Below are positions 1-12,759 of a stretch of 64,000 bases of DNA, piece after piece. The DNA is taken from positions 2,501 to 66,500 of the forward strand of contig JAODUP010001043.1 in the NCBI GenBank assembly GCA_025642065.1. Reading direction: 5' to 3'. Under the pieces are notes generated by a model that searched no databases, had not been told where the DNA came from, and was given only the letters and a program-made list of their open reading frames with translations. The position numbers were made by a program, and so were the translations under genes. This DNA comes from Paralvinella palmiformis (lineage: Eukaryota > Annelida > Polychaeta > Terebellida > Alvinellidae). Position 1 is the first letter of the stretch, and each line of letters opens with the position of its first letter.

Positions 1-33
<33 letters not shown>

Positions 34-387
34 AGAGTATCCAATTCTATAACAGATTGTTCCCGTTACGGTGGGCGATAACTGAGGTATCTGTTGCGGC
101 CGTTTGTTAACACGGGGAGCGCGGAGTAGCGATGTTCTGGTGGTCCTATAACGGGCTCACACTGTAGGACGAATGTAAACAGAGAGATAGAAAGACACGG
201 AGAGCGAGAGAGAGAGGGGGAGGTAAGGGAATTAGGGGGAGACGCAGAGGGATAGAGGCTTGCCGTCAATAGCTCAGCTAGTTTATTATTTATATCTAAG
301 GCTGGACTGGTTGTCTGTACCGAGAACAAGTGGCCAGGTATTGATAGCTATGGTGTTTGTCTATCCCACAGCAAGACACCCATTTAA

Positions 388-389
<2 letters not shown>

Positions 390-429
<40 letters not shown>

Positions 430-490
430 TGATTTTCTTATCTGTCTCCCGATATGTATATTCATATAAATATGTATATATGCGTGTGTG
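390..490 (+). repeat. (CT)n with a short dispersed core, copy 1
   Basis: After (CT)n comes TTGATTTTCTTATCTGTCTC, CCGATATGTATATTCATATA and then GT-rich sequence. The core matches 8697-8765 in reverse orientation. Confidence 0.75.
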
Positions 491-553
491 TCGGTGTATA
501 TGTGTGTGTGCAAAAGTGCATTTATGTCTGTGAACTTACACTTACCATCGTAT

Positions 554-560
554 GTGTGTT

Positions 561-634
<74 letters not shown>
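554..634 (+). repeat. (TG)n(TA)n microsatellite
   Basis: GT-rich run grading into about 30 TA units; the 660-725 stretch after it is (GTCT/GTCC)n. Confidence 0.9.
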
Positions 635-638
<4 letters not shown>

Positions 639-1384
639 TTATACTAAGACAATGTTTTTGCCCATTTCCAGTCTGTCCGTCTGTCTGTTCGTCCGTCCGT
701 CCGTCAGTCTGTCTGTCTGTGTGTCGAGTCCTGGAGCCGATATAGTTCGTTGTCAAAGCTTGGCTGGACGCCACGAGTGAGGCCGCGTGTGGACATACGA
801 GCAAGCCCAGCGCCCATTGCTCATCAACGGATCACCACAGTATCACCACAGCATCTACACAGGATCAACACAGGATCGAGGCAGGATAATACCGATGATC
901 ACCAATGGGTGGACGTCCGGATCATCTTCTATGGTGATAGAATGGATGTAAAACTTGTATCAATTGTGATGAGATGTGATGATGATGATGATGATGATGG
1001 TGGTGATGATCATGGTGGTGATCGTCGTTGTGTAAACAGTCCGATTTCTGGACACCGGATAGCCGCTACCTACGTTCCGGATCCCTGTCTCGCGCATATT
1101 ATGGATTAATCGCGATCCTGACGATTCGTTTCGGAGGACGTTTATTGGATTGTGTGACACGCTGCAGATGACGAGGATAGGTCAATAGTTAGTGGTAAGT
1201 ACTAATATTACTAGTACTACTAGTACTACTAGTACAACTACTTTTACGACTACCTATGCTACTACTGCTACTACTACTATTGGTGCTGCAACTGCTACAA
1301 CAACAACTACTACTACTGCTACTACTAATACTATTATATTTTCATTAGTGGTCTTAATCATCATATTCAATAGCAAATATTCAG

Positions 1385-1925
1385 CGTTGTTAATATAATA
1401 CAAGTATTACATGTGATACAAATACTACATGTATTATAGGCGATATATTCGATTCGGGTGATATAATTGGTACGAGTTTATAGCTAATATATGGAATACC
1501 GGCATTATATGTAATACATAGCAAATAGGTGTAACTGATAATATACATGATACATGGTCAATGGTTATTATAAGCGATTCAGTTTCATGTAATATAAATT
1601 ATATTACTGGTGATATGAAGGAGACGGGGAGGGATATTAGGCGTTCTGCAGGTGAAACAAATACTACAGGTTCTGTATGTTAGACAGATGGTAGAGCTGG
1701 TATAGGTGAATTAAATGGCATAGGTGTTTTAGGTGGCGTATGTGGTACAGGTGTTGTAGATAACGTAGACGATAACTGCGCCGTAGGTGACGTCGGTGAT
1801 ACGGGTGCCGCATAGGTGGCATTAATGGGGCAAAAGCCATAGGTGAAATAAATGGCATAGGTGTCGTAGGTGACATAACTGGAGCAGGTGTCGTCGGTGC
1901 CATGTCTGGCGCCTGTGTCTAACAA
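1385..1925 (+). repeat. Degenerate short repeats (ATACATG and TAGGTG-type)
   Basis: Two adjacent decayed repeats: first copies around ATACATGTAATA-like words (about 1395-1620), then copies of TAGGTGNNATA/GTAGGTG words (about 1640-1915). Spacing is irregular, so they were not given a firm period. Confidence 0.5.
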
Positions 1926-2199
1926 CCGTCTGACAATGGTTGTGAAGTGATAACAATGTATAATTTATTACTAATCTTCTATTGGGGTTATCTCGTGTAC
2001 CAGATATAGCGATATATAATGAGATGCGGCTTTGTGTACACACGTGCAGGCATGTGCAGTATACGCGAGACAGGTAAGGAAGCACCGATGCACATGCACC
2101 GCAACGCGAACGCGCAGAAAGCGAGAGCGATTGGTTTTGCGAGTGCGTCCTGGCAATACATCGTCATGCAGGATGTTTTTACTGGGACCGTACGAGTTT

Positions 2200-2415
2200 A
2201 AATATGACACACACACACATACACACACACACACATACACACACATACACGTGTACACACACACACATGCTTACACAGAGAGAGAGGGGGTGTGTGTGAG
2301 TGTGAGAGATAGTTACACAAGCACTCACGCGCACACGCGCACTTTCACACGCACACACATACACACACGCCCATACATACCCGTGCACACACGTACACAT
2401 ACACGCACACGTGCA
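2200..2415 (+). repeat. Imperfect (CA)n microsatellite
   Basis: CA repeats broken by TACA, GAGA and GCGC interruptions. Confidence 0.85.
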
Positions 2416-2524
2416 CATACCGGACTCATTATCAGATTTCTGGCTGATCAATGTATTCCATTTACAAGAGGTTTTAGTTGATGTCATGGCGGCATCAACG
2501 TTATTGGGATCTGTGTTCACTGTA

Positions 2525-2655
2525 AATGGTGATGGTTATATAACAGTGGTGATGGTCGGTGAGGGTGGGGTGGGTCTTGGTGATATATGATGATGGTTAT
2601 ATAACATAGGTGATGGAACATGAGAGAAGTGTATTGTATTAATGGATAGTTATGG

Positions 2656-2707
<52 letters not shown>

Positions 2708-2795
2708 ATACATCACTTTATGGCCTGTTGTGATATGTAGTGCTATTGGTGATGTAGAGTGATGGTTGTATAACAATGGTGATGAGACTCAAACA
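2525..2795 (+). repeat. Degenerate repeat GTGATGGTTATATAACA
   Basis: The word GTGATGGTTATATAACA and close variants recur at about 2530, 2590 and 2760, interrupted by a (TA)n run at 2656-2705. Likely a decayed minisatellite split by microsatellite growth. Confidence 0.6.
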
Positions 2796-2913
2796 TAGCT
2801 TAGGTGAGAATTTCAATTGATAAGATAAGGAAGTTTAAATTTGATATGATCCAGATGAGAGGATTCAGGTGAAGACGAAGAAATAAGATTATTAATAAGA
2901 ACCTAGCATAACA

Positions 2914-2950
<37 letters not shown>

Positions 2951-2955
<5 letters not shown>

Positions 2956-3118
2956 ATGATTGATGATTGATGTTTTACGGCCACTTTTGTGCATAAGGTA
3001 GGCTAAATGGGCCGAGCGACCTCCAAAGGTAATAAGGCAAGATATGCCCACGCCGAGATTTGAACACGGGTGGTAGCGATCTGTAGTCAACACGCTACCG
3101 CTAGACCACGGAGGCGCC

Positions 3119-3120
<2 letters not shown>
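2951..3120 (-). mobile_element. SINE (main family), internal deletion
   Basis: Minus-strand copy from the GATGAT tail to the GGCGCCTCCGTGG head. Relative to full copies it lacks about 25 bases in the middle (no GAAACAACCTTCAG equivalent). TA microsatellites flank both ends. Confidence 0.85.
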
Positions 3121-3202
<82 letters not shown>

Positions 3203-3205
3203 CAC

Positions 3206-3306
3206 AAACAAAAACGCTTTACGGCCGAGTCTACAACGTCACAGGATTCTAACCAGGATTCCATAGCATTCCGGTGCGCGCTCAATCGCTGAGCCACCGT
3301 GTCCCT
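3206..3306 (-). mobile_element. tRNA-like SINE head, minus strand
   Basis: On the minus strand GACACGGTGGCTCAGCGATT and CCTGGTTAGAATCCTG give A and B boxes, followed by a GGCCGTAAAGC end that resembles the main family's 3' end. Confidence 0.5.
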
Positions 3307-3889
3307 AGTCCACTGTGTGTGTGCGTACGTGCGTGCATGGGTGCGTGCGTGTGTGCGTGAGTGTGCGTGTGTGTGTATGTGTGTCAGAAGAAGATTGGGT
3401 TCGGAATTTAATTTGAAGTCGATGTCATTCCCCCCCCCCTTTCTTTTGGAGATGGAAACTAGCGGATTTTTCCATGGGCTATTGTAGGCATCCAGAGGGC
3501 AGCACCGTCCACGGGAGATAACCTTTATAGGAAATGACGATTATATAATTATTGGCTTTGGTACTGTGTACTCATAACAAATTATGATACGAAGACGTAA
3601 TTCATTCTGAAATTTGGGTGGACGCAGGCATACAGACAGATAACAAGTGAGACAGACAGACAGACAGACAGACAGAGAGAGAGAGAGTTAGAGAGAGATG
3701 TATGTGTGTGTATATGTGTGTGTATTTATTTAAAATGAGAGAGAGATACATATACACAGACAGACGCCAGTCAGTAGCATCATCATTACAAAGTGCAGTA
3801 TTGTGTGTTACACAATATTGTCGTCTTTTATAAATTAATAACATTATTGTCAGCGGTGAAAGATTTTTAATTTATCATTTCCCAAAACA

Positions 3890-4060
3890 AACCCCACACA
3901 CACACACACACACAACCCACAAACCCCACACACACAAGGCCCCGCCGTTTTAAAAAAAAAAAAACAAACAACACACACCCAAAAACAAAAACAAAAACAT
4001 ACACACACACACACGCACACTCGCACACTCAAGCACATACATATACAAAGACAAGCACAC
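3890..4060 (+). repeat. Imperfect (CA)n and poly-A tract
   Basis: CA-rich low-complexity sequence with an A run at 3951-3964. GT/GC-rich tracts follow at 4263-4305 and 4423-4450. Confidence 0.8.
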
Positions 4061-4839
4061 ACACGACAGCCATTTATTTACAGCGTGACATTGCCTATTT
4101 CCATGTAAACAGGCCAGCCATATATCATACCCGAGCTCCATATATTATAGAGTTAACACTGTAAACAATAACATCATTAGAGACGTTGATCTCCATTAGT
4201 ATACTAAGGAGGACATACTGTATTAAGGAGTAGCTACTAACAGAATAAATAATAACATATTAATGTGTGTGTGTTCTTGCGTGCGTGCGCGCGCGCGTGG
4301 TGTGTGTCTATTGGATTCAACCAATTAATAACTCTTCCATAACGCCTGCAATATTACACTAAAATGTTGATAACAATACTTAAACGATAAACATGTAAAC
4401 CAGTAATACTAAGTGATCTGACCGCGCGCGCGCGCATACACCCGCACTCACACACCGATGACCCACAATTCCTCGAATGTGATAAAACGTAAACGACTTC
4501 CAGCGTAACCCTAGGTGACAAGTAGCTCATCCCGATGACACTTCTAATCACGTGACAGATGGAGACAGTAAGATACAGCACATCGTAGCACAAATACCAA
4601 AAGTTTTCTCAGTCCCCAGCCACTATCACCCCCCCCCCCCCTCAAGCCACCCCCGCTTCAAGCCACCTCTGTGATCATCAGTATACCGTTGGTTCAGTAA
4701 TTAATCGAACCGTTGATGGTAGAGCCATTCCGGATCTCTCTAGTTGACAAGTTGGTATATGGATGTCGCGCATACTTCAGGAGTAACAGGAATCCGCTCT
4801 TCGTTAAGGATCATATGCATCAAGTGATATCAGCCCTGA

Positions 4840-5075
4840 CGTTAACGCACTCACTCGTTCACTCAATCACTCACTCACTCATTCACACCCATACACATAT
4901 ACACACACATACTCATTCACTCATTCACTCACTCACTCACAAACACCCACACCCTCTCACTTACTTATTTATTCACTCACTCGCTCACTGACATTCACGC
5001 ACACACACACTCCCACACTCCCACACTTACTCACACACGGCCACACACACTCACACCACACACACACACACACAC

Positions 5076-5114
<39 letters not shown>

Positions 5115-5170
5115 ACTCACACAAACACACACACACACACACTCACTGACTCACTCACTCACTCGCTCGC
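4840..5170 (+). repeat. (TCAC)n, (CA)n and (GA)n low-complexity block
   Basis: Mixed simple repeats with a (GA)n run at about 5081-5112. Confidence 0.85.
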
Positions 5171-5647
5171 ATTCATACAGCGCCCATTATCCTATCACCG
5201 GGATGATAAAAGCCCCACATTTCATCCTAAATATTAACGCTACCATCTACACATTCGTCCAATGTATCATTCTCATTAAGACACAAATGACTACGAACAC
5301 GACACAGATCTAAGGGTAGCCTTCAGATGTCCATCTTCTTCTATCTCATTATTAAGTCGTTTAGGGGCCATCAAAAGACCTGCCGGCTATCTCTTGGGTG
5401 GGTGGGCCCATACACAGCTGACTTATTGGGGACGTTCTTACAGCGACGCGTACGGAATATTGTTATTTTGTACCTTGATAAAATGTCCTAGCCGTTCGGT
5501 CGGCGTTAAATATGGAATAATATTTGAGAAAGAATCGGCGCATTAATGCACCAAAATTCGTCATAAAATTATTGAAATAAACCAATGCTCTGCCAATCCA
5601 TCTTCGCGTAATATGACGCATTGAGAGTAATCGATCGTATCTTCTCT

Positions 5648-5837
5648 GGCGCCTCCGTGGTCTAGCGGTAGCGTGTTGGACCACAGATCACTACCATCCG
5701 CGTTCGAACCTCGGTGTGGGCATATCCGAAGGTTGTTTCATCTTTGACTTCGCTTCATTACCGTTGGAGGTCGGTCGGCCCATTTAGCCTACCATGTGCA
5801 CCAGAGTGGCCGTAAAACACCAATCATCATCATCACC
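5648..5837 (+). mobile_element. SINE (main family), full length with target-site duplication
   Basis: tRNA-like head with A box (TGGTCTAGCGGTAGCG) and B box (GTTCGAACCTC), a conserved body (GGAGGTCGGTCGGCCCATTT...GTGGCCGTAAAACA) and an ATC-rich tail. ATCTTCTCTG at 5639-5648 is repeated at 5838-5847. Confidence 0.85.
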
Positions 5838-6349
5838 ATCTTCTCTGAGTATAAAAAGCGAACCCTCAGGGAGAAAAAGAACAGCCGTTTCGATGCTTTG
5901 ATGGCGCATTCTATTCTTCAAATTGCGGATTCTCGTAAATATTATCCATGCAATTACGAAGATTCAATACACTGATTTAATATCGATTTCAGTGATTGGC
6001 GACGTCCTTTGATAAAGCACTCTGACAAAAGGTCACATTTAGCCAACATTTGAATTTTGGTGAAATCCTCCGTGATAAGAGTACTGTCTGGTTTGATAAC
6101 AAAACGGCGGTCTCTTTATGATTATAAAGCAATGGCTTTACGCTTCACTTAACCCAACTTGGTACCTTTTGAAGATATTCGTGAAGTGGACATTTTGTAC
6201 GGGATGTTGCCCGAAAGGTCTTGTCTGGCTGGGGGGGGGGGGATCCTGACGGGAAATGTGTTATCTTGATGGCTTCTCGATTCTACAAACAATTAAGTGT
6301 TTGAAATGCATAGAAAAGATCATCCCATTAACCGAATTGAGAGATAGTA

Positions 6350-6480
6350 TGTGAGTGAGTGAGTGAGTGAGTGAGTGAGTGGAATGGGGTGGGTGGGTTG
6401 CTGAGTGAATGAGTGAGTGATGGAGTGAGTGAGGGAGTGGTATGGGTTAGTGAGTGGAATGGGTGAGTGAGTGGCTCATT
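6350..6480 (+). repeat. (GTGA)n microsatellite
   Basis: GTGAGTGA units with TGGAATGGG interruptions; decayed CAGT/TAGT words continue to about 6590. Confidence 0.8.
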
Positions 6481-7022
6481 CATTAATTCATTCGTGTAGT
6501 CAGCCAGTCAAGTCAGTTAGTCCGTCAATCAGCTAGTTAGTCGATCAATTAGCCTTTCATTGATTTAGTTAGCCAATCAAGGAGGTTATCAACGACTAAA
6601 CGATTGGGCACCGTTTATAAAAAAATAAGTAATACTTTATACATATCAGGGATACAAACCAATATACACGTGCACACAATTAAAGGTAATTTAACATAGG
6701 TCCTCTCTGTATGACATACATTGAGATATGGTAGACCTATGATCTATATGCTCTAAACCAACAAGTGGCTGAATCTCAATGTAAGGCAACATATTTGGCG
6801 CTGCCATATACTGTCACATATGACAACGTGTTGTACACCAGCATATCAAAGTGCAACCTATCAGACTCAATGTTGTCACATGTGTCGAAGTAACGGGTAT
6901 TATATTTATATCACCCCCATGCCTTACTTATATTAATGCCGCAGAGTGGTATACTACATCTCACTACGTTGGGTGTCATACGATACCGGTCGGTTTCCGG
7001 ATAAAGCATGCCACGTGACATT

Positions 7023-7025
<3 letters not shown>

Positions 7026-7066
<41 letters not shown>
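7026..7066 (+). repeat. (CA)n microsatellite
   Basis: About 19 CA units. Confidence 0.9.
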
Positions 7067-7069
<3 letters not shown>

Positions 7070-7694
7070 GCCATCTAAGTATTCTCCACAATGGCGCCAG
7101 GCTGTGTCTTAACGGCACGAGCTGCATCTCCGTAAGTAGGTCAGAACCACTTAAGACACATAACCGACTGTCAAACAATCGTCACGGGCTGCCAATCTCG
7201 AAAAGAAGACGAGGCTATTGTCACCGAACACACACACATACACACACACCAACGGGAGGCAGGAATCAACCTCGGAAGGTGACGGACAACAACCCTTCTA
7301 CGCGATGACATCAATAGATGTCTATGGAGTTCGGCGTGGCTCCGAAGGACAGCTTCGCGCCATTAAGGATGCGCGCTGCCATTATATCAAGGACAACACT
7401 GGCTCCGTCTGTCGATCGTTACTCGAATGTCTTGCCTGGATTTATCCGGAAGAGTTTACGGCCGGATCAATGTCTAGGTTCTCGCCAGCCGACTTTCACC
7501 TTGAAGTGATACGTTTAGAACACATCGATTTCGGGTGGTTCCAGTTCGGCTTCTTCCGTTGTCAGCTGGTAATAATTATATAAATGTCGCCGATTACGGC
7601 CGCTTGAAGAAAGAAAGTGTAACAGGATGTCGCTCGTTTAAATCCAAAATATCTGGTAATGAATGTTGTTATGGTTTACAGCTGGATATATATT

Positions 7695-7796
<102 letters not shown>

Positions 7797-8649
7797 CACA
7801 CCTAACTGCATATACTTAGGGACGCTAAATTAAGCGTGAATGAACGTTCCCTTAGTGATGAACGGAAACGTATGAGGGTTAGCTGTTAGGTTCGAGTAAA
7901 TCGTAGTATTTACTCAGGTTTGAGACGATATTTCGTTCTAGTCCAGTAATAATCCATTGTGTGGTATTGCTACTTTGTTTTTATTTTAGTTAAATCACTT
8001 CAGTGAGTCCATACTGAGTTAGTGTATATTCTCTTTGTTGTGAACAAACTGTAATGTTTGTTAACACGCTGAGGCTATATATAGGGCTTGAATTTTCACT
8101 TAGGTTAGAGAAGAACCAGTCGGACGTGTATTGATACATGGTTCATATAGGTAGGATTTATTCAGTTATTCGAACACAGAATAAAGCTGAGGTCAACATC
8201 TGAGGTGTCGAAATGCTTTATATACACAGGTTTCTTTTGGACCACAGAAAATTACTGTTGAATGTAAATTGTGGTGTCAAAATAGTTTATGATGTGTATG
8301 TAGCAAGTCATCCATTGAACCACACGCACGTGTTGTTTGTTGCGAGCTGTGGTATCAAATGGTATGTTTTTACGTGCTTCCGCTTTTTGTACGTAGCCTG
8401 CATGTAGCCACTTTCCTGTGGGCGTGACATATTTGTCGCGTACGAAAAGCGAATTAGCTGGTTCCCACAGGCTGATGAGTAGACCAGACACATGCTTAGG
8501 TATACGCACACATTTATCAATATGTGGAGGTATGGAACATTTTATTTTTAGATTAATGTATGTATAGTTGTATTTAGATTTATGGAGGTAGGTTTCGAAG
8601 GATGTTTAGATATGTTGATGCTCTGTGCCTGTTGCCTCTTACTATGTAC

Positions 8650-8801
8650 CCTAAAGCACACACACAAACACACACACACACACACACATACACCGATATA
8701 TCACATGCATATATCCATATTTATATGAATAAACATATCGGGAGACAGATAAGGAAATCGAGAAATATATCTGTATATACATATATCTGTATATATATAT
8801 A

Positions 8802-8832
<31 letters not shown>

Positions 8833-8872
8833 AGATATAGATATAGATATAGATATAGTGTGGGGGGGGGGG

Positions 8873-8961
<89 letters not shown>
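8650..8961 (-). repeat. Compound microsatellite around the same dispersed core, copy 2
   Basis: (CA)n, the reverse-oriented core (8697-8765), (TA)n, (GATATA)n at 8815-8857, a run of about 14 G and (GT)n to 8961. Confidence 0.8.
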
Positions 8962-8963
<2 letters not shown>

Positions 8964-9244
8964 CGTGATGAAATAAATATAACGAATATTTGTGCATCAT
9001 CTACAGAGGGATAAATATTTCACAGCTCCTTCGTGCTTGGAATAGACGCTTCTCAATTGTTCTACTCTTCACGTGGCCGTGTGTTTTTTCACTAAACAGG
9101 ACAACCTTTGGGAGATTTCGGTGTATTTTATCTGGCGCGCGCATACAGGCGCGCGCACTCACTCACAGACAGAGGCAGAAAATACATCCATCACATTAAA
9201 ATAACTAGTTCTTTACGTAGTAGTTGTTTTCTAACTGATGTTTT

Positions 9245-9980
9245 GGTTGTTTTGCGTTTAGGTAAGGTTTGTTCCTGTCCCTGTTCCGATAATGTTTGCT
9301 GTTCGTCAGTCTTTTGAGGTAGTTATTTATGTTGAGGAAGTTGATGACCAGTAGCTAATTCTCCTCGAGCAGTTGTTTCTCTTGAGCTACCACGGTCCTG
9401 TTGAGGTACGCGTTTCTGTTGAAGTACCGCGTTCCTGTTGGGGTACAAATTTCTGTTGAGGTAGCTATTTATCTTGAAATATTTATTATTTCTGATGACG
9501 AACCTGTTTCTTTAGGTGAAGATGTTTCTCTAAAGTTCTATAACAGCTGCGTTAGATATTTATTTATGACTTTCTGTTGATCTGATTATTTCGATTGAGG
9601 TAGTTTCTTTCTGTGAGCTAATTCCTTATGTTTATGTAGCAGCTTCTGTTGAGGTGATATTTTCCTTTGAAGTGCTAGTTTCAGTTGAGGTAATAATTTC
9701 CGTTGAGGTACCACTTTGCGTTGAGGTTGATGTTTCTATTGAGGTAGTAATTTATGTTGGGTACCCGTTTGTGTTGATGTAGTTGTTCCTTTTTGGGTAC
9801 ATCTTTCGGCGGTGGAATAAGCTTCTGTTGAGTTAGTTATTGCCGTTGAGGATGTTGTTTCTGTTAGGTCAGCTGCATCGTTTGAGGTAGATGGCTTTAT
9901 TGCGGCTCAATGTTTCTGTTGGAGTAGATGCTTATGCCGAGATAGTTGTTTTTACTGAGGTACTTGTTTCTATTTCAGGT
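9245..9980 (+). repeat. Degenerate short tandem repeat (TTTCTGTTGAGGTA-like)
   Basis: A loosely repeated unit of roughly 15-30 bases around the core GTTTCTGTTGAGGTA recurs about two dozen times with much drift in spacing and sequence. It looks like an old, decayed minisatellite. No coding frame survives through it. Confidence 0.7.
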
Positions 9981-10162
9981 TTCGTTGTTTTTCACTCATC
10001 GATTACAGTTGCCGTAATGAATCTGGATAATTTTTACGTCACGTGACGTCGTTCTGTCAGCTATCGCCATATCCATACATCGTTCCACAATCCAGAGATG
10101 TTTTATTATCGATCAGATCCTTAATGCCATTTAATCAGTCCACAGAAAACTGACACGATCTC

Positions 10163-10310
10163 AAATGGCGAAGTGGTAAATCGACTATGCGGCAACTGCC
10201 TCTCCCCAGCTCAGCGTTCGAATCCGATTTATACCTGTGTTTGGGGGATGTTGAGTCGAGTTTTGGTGAGTCTTTTAACGTCAGCGGTGGTCACACCCGG
10301 CCAAGGGACA
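10163..10310 (+). mobile_element. tRNA-like SINE head, another type
   Basis: AATGGCGAAGTGGTAAATCG and GCGTTCGAATCCG suggest A and B boxes; the following body (GTCTTTTAACGTCAGCGG) is unassigned. Confidence 0.45.
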
Positions 10311-10423
10311 ACTTGCTAGCGAAATGCATCCCACAGAGAGAGCTCTGGTCTGTGGGATGTGTATTTCCAATTGTGTCTTCTCTCAGCTACGCCTCGTCAG
10401 TGTCTTCAGCTCCAAGGTTAAAC

Positions 10424-10424
<1 letters not shown>

Positions 10425-10460
<36 letters not shown>

Positions 10461-10461
10461 C

Positions 10462-10519
<58 letters not shown>

Positions 10520-10520
10520 G
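10425..10520 (+). repeat. (CA)n(TA)n microsatellite
   Basis: CA run followed by TA run and CGCGCA. Confidence 0.9.
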
Positions 10521-11149
10521 CGCGACCACAAAAAGATTCATTACTCAGAAACACTTGATTTAGAACGAACATAGTTCAGCTATCACAATAATAATAATAA
10601 TAATAATAATTACAATAAAAATAATAATATACATAATCTATAGTCATATTGTTTAAAAGATAGTCATATGATACAAGATATAGATGATGTTCATCTCTTG
10701 CTAATTACATTAATGACGACGATGAGTGTCAATGTAATCTAACCACAATTATTCATATTTGTTCTGTTTAAGAGAAGGCTCACTTATATCTCTATCACCA
10801 AATGTTTGTCATCATCAGTTATTAATATAAGGAGTTTATTAGTACTCGCTGAACTAAGACTGTCCGCTGATGTACAACATTAAAGACTTTGACGTCTTTA
10901 CTCCGCTTTGGCTTTGTTGTTCAGGGAGAAGGCTCAGGCTGTCGCTTATTCGGCACAGCCTCTATGTTGGAATGGTTGAGACATGCCTCCCCCCCCCACC
11001 CCACCACTGACAGGGGAGCAGTACGGAAAGATGGAGCCGACATACTCTGAAGGTGGTCACTGGCAAAGTGTTTTACGTCCTCAGGTGATTTTTAACGCCC
11101 CCATTTATTTTTTCATAATTCAGTGGAGACGGCAGCGCCATTTAACGCG

Positions 11150-11282
11150 TTCAGCCACCCACGGTGTTGTGAGCCGAGAAATTAATTTCTGGAAAAGTTT
11201 CGGCCTTTTGCTGGGATCGAACTTGTGACCCTTGGCACCAAGTGCCCGGTGCTTAACCGCTAGGCCATCTGAGCTGGGAGCC
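11150..11282 (-). mobile_element. tRNA-headed SINE fragment, another type
   Basis: On the minus strand: CTCAGATGGCCTAGCGGTTA (A box) and AAGTTCGATCCCAGC (B box). The body after it does not match the main family. Confidence 0.6.
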
Positions 11283-11827
11283 GGGCTAGTAGCCTAAGAC
11301 CTGGTCTGGTAGAGTATCGTACTGTCTCGCCTCAGTTATCACAAGGGAGGGGTGTATTTCGGCCCTGTCGCAGCCACCGTGCTATTGCTGATGTAACAGA
11401 GTTTCCTTCGTGAAGTCCCGATGTAGAACTTATCATCTATGGTCCAGTACGTATCGGAATATCGTCGACATTTTGGAAATCGTGGACCACCATAAGCTGT
11501 CAGCCGTCTAACTTTGTTTATATGACGAATTGCGGTTGTCGACGAAGCAAAGATAAATGTAAGATTACACGAAGTGTTAGCTATGCAGATCCTGCTATTG
11601 CTAATGTTGATGCTGAGATTAGACAGCCCGTCGTGGAGAAATGTCAGTTTAAAGAAGAGAATGCGGCAGATGTAGAAATGTTAAGCTTCCGACTGTTGGC
11701 TCGCGTCCGTTTACGACTTTCGATGATATTTGATCCTAACTGGATCACGTTGGCATCTAAGCCAATAGCCATATCGTATTATAAATGGGAATCGACGGCA
11801 TCTCGATACTACGGATCCTGGTAATAG

Positions 11828-11864
11828 TGTGTGTGTATGTGTGTGTGTGTGTGTGTGTGATGGT

Positions 11865-11940
<76 letters not shown>
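11828..11940 (+). repeat. (GT)n microsatellite
   Basis: GT run interrupted once by GATGGTG. Confidence 0.9.
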
Positions 11941-11941
<1 letters not shown>

Positions 11942-12228
11942 TTGGGCTTGAATATAAAGAAAGTGTTGGTCTCCAGAACTTGCCACAACAAAAATTGTGT
12001 GTTCAAGAAAGGCCCCATTTATAATCAATGGTTCTGATACATTGGATAAACAGAATTGCTGAAATGCTACGCTTGTGATGCTCAAACGTTGGCTTAAGCT
12101 ACCCACCAACATGGAATAGCCTACCGTGTCGAACGCATCGGGCGTATCCAAAAAATACTTCTTAATAGTCTATTCGTTGTCGATGATGGATCACAAAATA
12201 TCATCGGCCCGTCGAATTGAAACGGCGT

Positions 12229-12320
12229 TTAAATGGCTGCGTAGCTGCGTAGTTGGCCACAGACCGTTAGCACCGTGGTTCAAATCCCGACAAGGCTCAA
12301 TCAGAATGGTATTCATTTTT
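12229..12320 (+). mobile_element. SINE head related to the main family's variant form
   Basis: GTTGGCCACAGACCGTTAGC, GTGGTTCAAATCCCGAC and TCAATCAGAATGGT follow the same order as the head of the 17248 and 43178 copies. Confidence 0.5.
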
Positions 12321-12714
12321 AAGTAAAACCTTTTTATCCGTATTGTGATACTGTTTACAGACAGAATGGATGTAGTTTCCTCATTGTTGAGGTTTGTTCT
12401 CATCATGCAGCCGGCGCATAATGTACATATGATAGCGAAGACTCCGTGCAAGGATCGGCTTCATAGACTCACATTAAAGATAGTAGATCCGTAACATTAT
12501 CCGACTGTTTGACGACCCCTCTCTTATTCCAATCGTTATCGTCGCCATATTTGTTTACGACGGCTGTCCTATATGACGTCAGTGGCAACTGAACGACGGC
12601 ACTGAATGACATTGGTCTCGAGACACAAACGAACGATCTAATATCATTACATCGATTTTAAAACGGAATAAAGATATATATACTAACAAATAAACAACCA
12701 CACATACAATCAGC

Positions 12715-12759
<45 letters not shown>

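Noticed and set aside
361..804. Open frames made of repeated Ile-Tyr, His-Thr, Leu-Ser, Arg-Glu or Cys-Val pairs here and at many other places
   Set aside because: They are direct translations of TA, CA, CT, GA and GT microsatellites with no start, splice or homology support.
6600..6920. Possible MITE with short inverted words
   Set aside because: The inverted words are only about seven bases long and no terminal repeats or duplications were found.
9245..9980. let-7-like TGAGGTAG words as microRNA genes
   Set aside because: They are scattered copies of a decayed tandem repeat with no paired hairpin arm.
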